Of a stretch of DNA of 13,144 nt, positions 6,493-11,870 are shown piece after piece. Source of the DNA: an uncultured bacterium (GTDB taxonomy: Bacteria > Verrucomicrobiota > Verrucomicrobiia > Opitutales > Intestinicryptomonadaceae); contig CAJMOT010000053.1 of assembly GCA_905214995.1 (NCBI GenBank), forward strand, positions 1 through 13,144, in the 5' to 3' direction. The notes below the pieces were generated by a model that searched no databases, was not told where the DNA came from, and saw only the letters and a list, made by a program, of their open reading frames with translations. How positions within the stretch are numbered: the stretch's first letter is position 1; each line of letters opens with the position of its first letter. The position numbers and the translations under genes are program-made.

Positions 6493-7017
6493 TCAGCCCC
6501 CGTTCGGGCCGGAGTTTGCGCTTCCGGAAGCCTTGCTGCGGTCGATGGCCTGCAAGGACAGGTAGGAATCCCCGAAAGTGGCGAGGTTGTCGAGCTCCGT
6601 GTCGAAAATGTCGTAGTGGTCTTCCTCCTCTTTTATTATGCTTTCAAACAGCGTCTTGGTGCCGCTGTCGGCATAGGACGCCGCGAGGTTCGCCCACTTG
6701 TTGTAGTCCGCGACGCTCTCGTCTTCAAGGCCGCGGGCGACCGCGAGCATCTCCTCAACCTTTTTGAGGTTTTCGAGCTTTACGGGCTTTACGGGGCCGG
6801 CAAGCTTCATCGCGACGTCGCCTTTGAGGAAGAGTATTCTTTCGGCAAGCTTTTCGACGTGGATCATTTCGGCTATAGATATTCGCTTGAAAATCGCGGC
6901 GAGCGGCTCGTATCCGCGGTCGTCGCAATGAAAGTGGTAGTACATGTATTGGTGGACCGAGAGGAGTTCCTCCGCCACGGCCTTGTTCAGCAGCTCGACG
7001 CTTTTTTTTCTGTCCAT
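6493..7017 (-). CDS. Bacterioferritin-like ferroxidase/iron-storage protein
   Basis: This is a 174-residue four-helix ferritin-like protein. The di-iron ligands align with E. coli Bfr: Glu17 (AEELLSVHQYMYYH), Glu50 and His53 (AEMIHVEKLAERILFLKG), Glu98 (ARGLEDES), and Glu131 and His134 (EEEDHYD). Met51, next to Glu50, matches the haem-ligating Met52 of Bfr, so inter-subunit haem binding is possible. The protein would oxidise Fe(II) and store iron in a cytoplasmic shell. The C-terminus carries an unusual Ser/Gly/Asn-rich tail (ASGSANSGPNGG) beyond helix 5. MDRKKSVELL at 7017 is chosen because it matches the family N-terminus; the frame extends to 7077 with unrelated residues. There is no clear Shine-Dalgarno. 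No bacterioferritin-associated ferredoxin gene is adjacent. A plain Bfr-like or Dps-related protein is the alternative, but length and ligands favour Bfr. Confidence 0.88.
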   Translation of the reverse strand: MDRKKSVELLNKAVAEELLSVHQYMYYHFHCDDRGYEPLAAIFKRISIAEMIHVEKLAERILFLKGDVAMKLAGPVKPVKLENLKKVEEMLAVARGLEDESVADYNKWANLAASYADSGTKTLFESIIKEEEDHYDIFDTELDNLATFGDSYLSLQAIDRSKASGSANSGPNGG

Positions 7018-7196
7018 GATGTTTGTGGGTTCGTTTCGGCGGCTCATTCCGCCATATGATAACGACACCCCGCGCATGTACGGGTTCCGGAAAAAGCCGG
7101 CGGAGAAGGAAAATATTTTGGGAAATCCGCGCGGGGGAGGGGGGGGACGGGCAATGCGATGGGATTCCCGCGGGCCGTCTGATGTGAAAAATCGGC

Positions 7197-7225
7197 TTTA
7201 CAGCGCGCTTGCGCAAACGTATTGT
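7197..7225 (+). promoter_or_regulatory. Candidate promoter of the DUF6259-like gene
   Basis: TTTACA (7197-7202) and TATTGT (7220-7225) are separated by 17 bp, 5/6 and 4/6 matches to sigma-70 boxes. Transcription would start near 7232, about 4 nt before the ATG at 7236, implying a nearly leaderless message. It argues against the upstream TTG at 7209 as the start. Confidence 0.5.
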
Positions 7226-7235
7226 GTGCCGCGTT

Positions 7236-9353
7236 ATGCATAGATATGCCATATACGCAATGTCGGCCCTCGCGCTTTCCGCGTTCGGGCAGGTTTGGGG
7301 AGGGGAAAGATACTCTCTCGAAAACGGTTCGGTAAAATTCGAGCTCGACGAAAACGGGAGGCTTTCCTCGCTGAAAAACAAGGTTTCCGGCGCGGAATAC
7401 GCCGGCGGCGGAGATCTTTGGCGCGCCATATATTCGCGCGGAGATTCGCTCGAAAACGAGTGGCTGCCCTCCGACGCGCCGCTCAAAATCTCGAAACCAT
7501 CCTCCGACAAAATCCTGCTCGAATACGGCGGGCAATTCCCCGTCAAAATCGAATGTTCCCTCGACGGCGGGCAGGTTTTGCTGAAACCGACGGTGAAAAA
7601 CGCCTCAAAAGACCTCGTTTTGCGCGAGTTCCAGTTCCCGTTGATAAAAAACATTCCCGAGGCCGAAAATTCCAGAGCCATTTGGTCGCGGTCGGGCGGG
7701 GCCTACGCCGCGCGCGGAGGGCAGAGCCTGCGCAAGTGGGTGGAGGGCGCCAAGACCGGCTATATGGCGGAGGACTACAACGCCGTCGAACGCTCGGAGG
7801 TCTATCCGGGGGTGCTTGCGCTCAACTGCTTTTTCATCGAACGCCCGAAGGAGAAGGGCGCGCTCTATATGGCAAGCTACGACGATTCCTTTCAAAAAAC
7901 CCTGCACCTGTTCCGCGGAAGGGCGGTTGACGGCAAAAGGGAGCGCGAAATCGACGCGGGATTTGTGAAATATCCGTTTCTCAAACCAGGGGAGTCCGAG
8001 GAATATCCCGCCTATGCGCTCGCGCCCGTTGACAGGTGGGAGGACGGCGCAAAATTTTACGCAAAATGGGCGGGCGCATGGCGCAAGCCGTTCAAGCCCG
8101 CAGATTCGCTTTTGTCGTCCAACGGCTGGCAGAGGCTCATTGCGCGCCACCAGTACGGAAAGCGGTTTTTCAAATATTCCGACTTCCCGAAAATTCTCAA
8201 AGACGGGCTTGCGGCGGACATCGACACCCTCTTTTTGTTCGGCTGGTTTAAGGAGGGGCACGACGCGGGATACCCGCACTACTCTCCCGAAGCGGAGCAG
8301 GGCGGCGACGAGGCTCTCAAAAAGGCGATCGCCGAATTTAAAAAGGGCGGCGGGAAAGTGATAATATATTACAACGGACAGCTCATAGACGCCGCCACGG
8401 ATTTCCACAAGAAGCTCGGACGCAAGATAAGCGTCAAGGTTCCGGGCGGGAGCGAGCACATAGAACGCTACAAGTTCGGAGGGGCGGGCACGGCGCTGCG
8501 GACTTTCGGCAACAAGACTTTCGTCACCGCCTGCCCGTCGTCCGCCGAGTGGCTCGAAGTCCTCAAAAACCTCGCCGACCGCGCGCTCGGAATGGGCGCC
8601 GACGGCGTGTTCTTCGACCAGCTCGGATTCATGAGCCAGGTCTGCTGGGACGAGTCGCACGGACACGAAGTCCCTTTCATGGAGGTGATGGGCGCCAAGC
8701 GCAAAATGCTTGAAAAGCTCCGCGAACACATAAAGTCCAAAAATCCCGACGCGACTTTCGGAATAGAATGGCTGACGGACTGCACGTCCGACTATGCGGA
8801 TTACGTGCACAATGTCGGCGTCTACACTTGGATTTCGTTCAAGGACGATTACGGCGTGCCGCGCACGGATTTCGTCCCGCTCTTCCAGTACATATTCCCC
8901 GAAACGCGCACGACCGACAGGGACATCCGCGACGACACCGACGTCAAGCGCAGGGTAAACCTCGCCGTCCTCCGCGGCTGGCGGACCGACGCCGAAATAT
9001 ACCGCTGCCGCGCCACCCTCGCCGAGGCGCCTAACTATCAGGCGTATTTAAAGGAGGTCGGCGCCCTGCGCGACAAATACCGCGGGCTGATTCTCAACGG
9101 CTCTTTCCGCGGAACCGATTTGGCCGAGTGCTCGAATCCCCGAGCGGAATATTCCGTGTTTACGGCGGGCGACAAGCTCGCTGTGGCAGTCTCGCAGTCG
9201 TCGGCGGACTCTATGAAAACGGGCTTCAGAGTCCCCGGATTCAAATTCGCCGAGAGCGGGGAAGTTGGCGGCTGCAAAGTCTCGGGCGGCGGAGACTCGG
9301 CCGAAGTAATCTTGCCAAAAGACGCAATAGCCGTGTTGATATTCCAAAAATGA
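7236..9353 (+). CDS. Secreted putative glycoside hydrolase, DUF6259-like TIM barrel
   Basis: From ATG 7236 this encodes 705 residues starting with a Sec signal peptide (MHRYAIYAMSALALSAFGQVWG). Residues about 25-270 are a beta-sandwich-like N-terminal part (SLENGSVKFELDENGRLSSLKNK). A barrel follows at about 290-580, with strand motifs IDTLFLFGWFKEGHD (about 329-342), GKVIIYYNGQ (about 373-382), GADGVFFDQLG (about 454-464) and ATFGIEWLTD (about 506-515). A small C-terminal beta domain ends the protein. The layout resembles proteins annotated as DUF6259, related to clans of alpha-galactosidase-type enzymes. Asp461 in FFDQLG and Glu511 in GIEW are good catalytic candidates, by inference from strand position. 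An upstream in-frame TTG at 7209 is rejected because it lies inside the promoter. Divergent from the ferritin gene, it shares the window with another secreted hydrolase and a fragment of a third, suggesting a polysaccharide-degrading neighbourhood. The substrate is unknown. Confidence 0.75.
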   Translation: MHRYAIYAMSALALSAFGQVWGGERYSLENGSVKFELDENGRLSSLKNKVSGAEYAGGGDLWRAIYSRGDSLENEWLPSDAPLKISKPSSDKILLEYGGQFPVKIECSLDGGQVLLKPTVKNASKDLVLREFQFPLIKNIPEAENSRAIWSRSGGAYAARGGQSLRKWVEGAKTGYMAEDYNAVERSEVYPGVLALNCFFIERPKEKGALYMASYDDSFQKTLHLFRGRAVDGKREREIDAGFVKYPFLKPGESEEYPAYALAPVDRWEDGAKFYAKWAGAWRKPFKPADSLLSSNGWQRLIARHQYGKRFFKYSDFPKILKDGLAADIDTLFLFGWFKEGHDAGYPHYSPEAEQGGDEALKKAIAEFKKGGGKVIIYYNGQLIDAATDFHKKLGRKISVKVPGGSEHIERYKFGGAGTALRTFGNKTFVTACPSSAEWLEVLKNLADRALGMGADGVFFDQLGFMSQVCWDESHGHEVPFMEVMGAKRKMLEKLREHIKSKNPDATFGIEWLTDCTSDYADYVHNVGVYTWISFKDDYGVPRTDFVPLFQYIFPETRTTDRDIRDDTDVKRRVNLAVLRGWRTDAEIYRCRATLAEAPNYQAYLKEVGALRDKYRGLILNGSFRGTDLAECSNPRAEYSVFTAGDKLAVAVSQSSADSMKTGFRVPGFKFAESGEVGGCKVSGGGDSAEVILPKDAIAVLIFQK

Positions 9354-9551
9354 TTTGGCGAATGCTTTTGGCGAATAGCTCCGTTTCGGGGAAAGCCGCC
9401 ACTGGTCACGTACTAATGTACGCTCCTGTTTTGGGTGGGTATTAGTGGGGATAGCCCTATTGCGAAGCAATGGGCGTAAGGGACTGCGCCCCTTCAATGG
9501 CTGGCGGCCCGTGCCGCCCTCGCTCTTCATCCAAAAGCATTGCGCCAAATC
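9352..9551. mobile_element. MITE-like element with 19/20-nt terminal inverted repeats
   Basis: The left end ATTTGGCGAATGCTTTTGG (9353-9371) is the reverse complement of the right end CCAAAAGCATTGCGCCAAAT (9531-9550) except for one inserted G; one further G/C pair extends the match to 9352 and 9551. The left end starts inside the TGA stop of the upstream gene. The roughly 200-bp element has no coding capacity. It holds hairpins at 9409-9422 (CGTAC/GTACG) and 9454-9475, and repeat copy A. No transposase is in the window and I see no obvious target-site duplication. A non-autonomous mobile element or REP-type doublet is the best guess. Confidence 0.55.
9445..9525. repeat. Dispersed hairpin repeat, copy A
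   Basis: The core is GCCC-T-ATTGC / GAA / GCAAT-GGGC (9454-9475) with a single bulged T. Then come GTAAGGG, a second small stem AAGGG/CCCTT (9478-9494), the conserved block TTCAATGGCTGGC, and a stem GGCGGC/GCCGCC. It aligns well with copy B 192 bp downstream. The inner GCGAAGC is known as an unusually stable DNA mini-hairpin. Confidence 0.7.
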
Positions 9552-9590
9552 GGGAACCCGCGGTTTTTCAGAACGAACTCCGGAAGTATT

Positions 9591-9622
9591 AACGAACCTC
9601 CATTGTGGGAGGTTCGTTTTTT
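9591..9622 (+). terminator. Strong terminator downstream of the DUF6259-like gene
   Basis: AACGAACCTCC (9591-9601) pairs perfectly over 11 bp with GGAGGTTCGTT (9608-9618) around loop ATTGTG, and the run of T continues to 9622. It lies 240 nt after the stop codon of the gene at 7236-9353, with the inverted-repeat element in between; that element may have been inserted between gene and terminator. Confidence 0.85.
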
Positions 9623-9637
9623 GTTGGGAATGCGGAG

Positions 9638-9705
9638 GTGGATAGGCGCATTGCTTTATGCAATCGCCGTAAGGGGATAGCGCCTTCAATGGCCGGCACG
9701 CCTCG
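9638..9705. repeat. Dispersed hairpin repeat, copy B
   Basis: The core is GGCG-C-ATTGC / TTTAT / GCAAT-CGCC (9645-9668), then GTAAGGGG and TTCAATGGCCGGC. Compared with copy A the outer stem has changed on both sides (GCCC/GGGC to GGCG/CGCC), while the inner stem and the position of the single bulged base are kept. It ends about 50 bp before the GH50-like gene fragment. No terminal inverted repeats are visible around this copy. Confidence 0.7.
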
Positions 9706-9754
9706 CACTCCTATTGCCATGGAAACGCGCCCCGCAGCGTCCGGGACTTGCCGG

Positions 9755-10273
9755 TTAGTTCCGGTTTCTGTCGTCGGTTGCGCCCTTGCCGTAGCCGGAT
9801 TTGGAGTTCAGCCTCTCTTTGTACATTCCGGAGGAAAAGTTTCTGAAAGTCTCGACGAGTTCGCAGCGCCGGGTGTCCGCCATGTCGATTATGCCTATTC
9901 CGGAATCCGCCCGGTTGTAGCGTCCCGTCGCGGAGAGATCCGTCCACTCGAACCACGCAACCCCCGCAACGCCCGGGTTGCGCGCCGCGGATTTCAGGAA
10001 TTCGCGCATATATTCCGCCTGTTTTTCGGAGGTTCCCGAGGGAATAATCGCGATGCCGAACGTGCCCTCGTCCTGCGGCGCAAAATGGCATTCGCCTATG
10101 AGAATCGGGCGGTCCGCGCTGCCCTCCGGAAGCTTGAGATCCGCGATGTTGTAGCGGTATGTATTGCAGGTGACGGCGTATCAATAGTCGGCGGATATGC
10201 GCGCGGCGTATTTCCGCAAATCGCCGCTCATGCCGAAGCTGCAGCCCGGATACATCGCGCGGGGAAAGCGGCG
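9755..10273 (-). pseudogene. 3' remnant of a GH50-like glycoside hydrolase gene
   Basis: Read on the minus strand from 10273, about 170 codons match the last quarter of the GH50-like protein at 3781-5850. Shared blocks are YPGCSF (intact copy YMGCRF), NTYR...LKLPEG (NLYR...FKLPKG), ILIGECHF (VMVGEWHF), a final barrel strand with ARNPGVAGVAWFEWTDLSATGR (ENPAIVGIHWHQFSDQAVTGR) and a C-terminal helix. The nucleophile Glu is retained, but everything upstream, including the acid/base Glu, is missing. An in-frame TGA interrupts at 10181-10183 and another lies at 10274-10276; the reading ends at TAA 9757-9755. The level of divergence suggests an old paralogue, not a recent copy of the intact gene. 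The longest start-to-stop frame left is 84 codons (10009-9755), unlikely to be functional. It lies next to the repeat cluster, which may have been involved in the deletion. Confidence 0.8.
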
Positions 10274-10378
10274 TCAACCGTTTTCGGGAAAGGGTTTTTG
10301 CGGGCGGCGCGGCATTATGCGCCGGAGAAATCCGCGCAGGAAAAAATCCGGCTGCGCGGCAGGCGGCCGTTCCGCGAC

Positions 10379-10402
10379 AAAAAAACCCCCTCGGCGAGGG
10401 GG
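10379..10402 (-). terminator. Rho-independent terminator of folD
   Basis: On the minus strand, CCCCCTC and GAGGGGG form a perfect 7-bp stem with a 3-nt loop, followed by seven T (10385-10379). It begins 8 nt after the folD stop codon and is a very strong terminator. Confidence 0.92.
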
Positions 10403-10410
10403 CAAATTTT

Positions 10411-11289
10411 TTACCTGTCGTGCAAATGCCGCATATATGCGGCGAGGGTGTTGGACATTAGCATTGCGACGGTCATCGGCCCGACCCCCCCTGGAACGGG
10501 CGTGATCTTGGAGCACTTGGGCGCGACGCTTTCAAAATCGACGTCCCCGACGAGCCTGTACCCGCTCTTCGTCTCGGCAGACGGAACCCTGTTTATGCCC
10601 ACGTCTATTACGCACGCGCCATCTTTCACCATGTCCGCGGTCACCGTTCCCGGCCTGCCTACGGCGGCTATCAGTATGTCCGCCTGCGAGCAGATCTCCT
10701 TCAGATTTTCGCTCTTTGAGTGGCAGACGCTGACTGTTGCGTCCGCGCCCTTTTGCATCAAAAGCAGCGCCATCGGCTTGCCGACTATTATGCTGCGCCC
10801 GAGCACCACCGCCCTTTTGCCGGCGGTCTGCACGCCGTGCCTTTTCAGAAGCTCCATTATCCCCGCGGGCGTGCAGGCTGTGAAAGCGCGCGGATCCTCC
10901 TGGCAGAGCATTCCGAGGTTCGCCCTGCTGAACCCGTCCACATCCTTGTCGGCGCGCACGCGGTTGAAAGAGTCGCGCTCGCTCAAATGCCCGGGCAGGG
11001 GAGCCTGTATAAGCACGGCGTCGACGCTGTCGTCCGCGTTGAGGGAGTCTATAAGGGCGTTCAGCTCCCCCTGCGATACGCTTTCGGGCAGGACGCGGAG
11101 GCGGCTTTCTATGCCGATTTCGCCGGCGATTCTGCCCTTCTTTTTCACATAGGAGACCGACGCGGGGTCTTCGCCGACCCTTATGAAGGCCACGCACGGT
11201 CGGCGCGGAGCCGAAATCCCCGCGAGTTTTTTGGAAAGCTCTTCGCAGACGCTCTTTGCGGCCGCGTTTCCGTCTATTATTTCGGGCAT
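10411..11289 (-). CDS. folD: Bifunctional methylenetetrahydrofolate dehydrogenase/cyclohydrolase
   Basis: This is a 292-residue protein, the normal length for FolD. It converts 5,10-methylene-THF through methenyl-THF to 10-formyl-THF in the cytoplasm, feeding purine and formyl-Met synthesis. The catalytic Tyr47 and Lys51 are in SYVKKKGRIAGEIGI. Gln95 lies in LIQAPLPG, where the usual form is QLPLP, so one Leu is replaced by Ala. KDVDGF (115-120) supplies the substrate Asp118. TPAGIMELL (140-148), the NADP-binding turn VVLGRSIIVGKPMALLL (161-177) and the C-terminal signature PVPGGVGPMTVAMLMSNT (264-281) are all present. AAGGA at 11300-11296 lies 6 nt before the ATG and next to the stop codon of the lipoprotein gene, which fixes the start and implies an operon with that gene. 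Confidence 0.97.
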   Translation of the reverse strand: MPEIIDGNAAAKSVCEELSKKLAGISAPRRPCVAFIRVGEDPASVSYVKKKGRIAGEIGIESRLRVLPESVSQGELNALIDSLNADDSVDAVLIQAPLPGHLSERDSFNRVRADKDVDGFSRANLGMLCQEDPRAFTACTPAGIMELLKRHGVQTAGKRAVVLGRSIIVGKPMALLLMQKGADATVSVCHSKSENLKEICSQADILIAAVGRPGTVTADMVKDGACVIDVGINRVPSAETKSGYRLVGDVDFESVAPKCSKITPVPGGVGPMTVAMLMSNTLAAYMRHLHDR

Positions 11290-11300
11290 TGGACGTCCTT

Positions 11301-11642
11301 TTATCTAAGTTTCATATTTTCGACCCTCACGACGGGCTCGCCGTCGATTTTGGAGAGGGAACCCCGCAGAACCACGAGCTTTCCGAAATATCGCTCGATG
11401 TTTGAGGTTATCAGCCGCGTGGTGTCAGCGTATGCGACGAAATCGTCCTCTATGTCGTATATGCAGTACTTGTAGGGGGCTGTCGAGCGGAAGGGCGAGT
11501 ACGTGCTGCCCGTGTATTTCAGGAAGCCCACGAGCTCGCGCGGAGCTTCCTGAGGTCTTGCAGTGTCGGAGTTGCAGGCGCACATAACGAGCGCCGAAAC
11601 GACCGCCGCACCCGCAGCCAATATCGCTTTGGGAAGTTTCAT
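11301..11642 (-). CDS. Small predicted lipoprotein upstream of folD
   Basis: From the ATG at 11642 this encodes 113 residues. MKLPKAILAAGAAVVSALVMCACNSD is a type II-like signal peptide; the second Cys (residue 23) with Ala before it is the likely lipidated residue, though VMCAC is not a perfect lipobox. The rest is a small soluble domain with strands ELVGFLKYTG, KYCIYDIED, DFVAYADTTR, KLVVLRGSLSKIDG and PVVRVENMKLR, a pattern like an OB-fold protein. Function is unknown. An in-frame TTG at 11651 would add three residues (MRR), making a more basic n-region; it cannot be ruled out. Only 11 bp separate its stop from the folD ATG, so the two genes are probably co-transcribed. It is divergent from the AspT-type permease gene. 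Confidence 0.75.
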   Translation of the reverse strand: MKLPKAILAAGAAVVSALVMCACNSDTARPQEAPRELVGFLKYTGSTYSPFRSTAPYKYCIYDIEDDFVAYADTTRLITSNIERYFGKLVVLRGSLSKIDGEPVVRVENMKLR

Positions 11643-11742
11643 ACGGCGCAATTTTCATCAAGGCGGCCGCGATTGCAAGCCGAATTGCGCGGGCGCGGGC
11701 GATTTTCCGCAAGCCGCGCGTTCAAAGCGCGGGCGCGAATTT

Positions 11743-11747
11743 AAGGA
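11743..11747 (+). promoter_or_regulatory. Shine-Dalgarno AAGGA before an alternative TTG start of the permease
   Basis: AAGGA is 6 nt upstream of TTG 11754, which is in frame with the permease. It follows an in-frame TAA at 11742-11744. No such site precedes the ATG at 11871, so translation may really begin at 11754. Confidence 0.4.
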
Positions 11748-11870
11748 TTATGCTTGATTTTGTCGCAAGTGCGGGTAGTTTCGTTTATTGGAAACTTAAT
11801 TTGCGCATTCGGATTGGCATTCGGGGGCGTTCCGCCCGAAAATCCAGCCGCAAAAACGCACGCAACCTAT

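Noticed and set aside
7209..7235. TTG at 7209 as start of the DUF6259-like gene
   Set aside because: It lies inside the predicted promoter spacer, and the ATG at 7236 gives a cleaner signal peptide.
7605..8810. A 401-codon minus-strand open frame opposite the DUF6259-like gene
   Set aside because: Antisense shadow; the plus strand has the signal peptide, promoter and barrel motifs.
9048..9689. A 213-codon minus-strand open frame through both repeat copies
   Set aside because: It is made of repeat sequence and the antisense of the upstream gene's end, with a terminator hairpin inside; no domain is visible.
9445..9705. Possible CRISPR array from two similar repeats
   Set aside because: Only two diverged copies 192 bp apart, with structured unequal surroundings and no cas genes.
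9605..11152. A 515-codon plus-strand open frame over repeat B, the gene fragment and folD
   Set aside because: It crosses the folD terminator and lies antisense to clear FolD motifs, so it cannot be a real gene.
11646..11690. Inverted repeat GCGCAATT/AATTGCGC between the lipoprotein and permease genes
   Set aside because: Arms of 8 bp with 29 bp between them are short enough to occur by chance, and no promoter boxes align with them.
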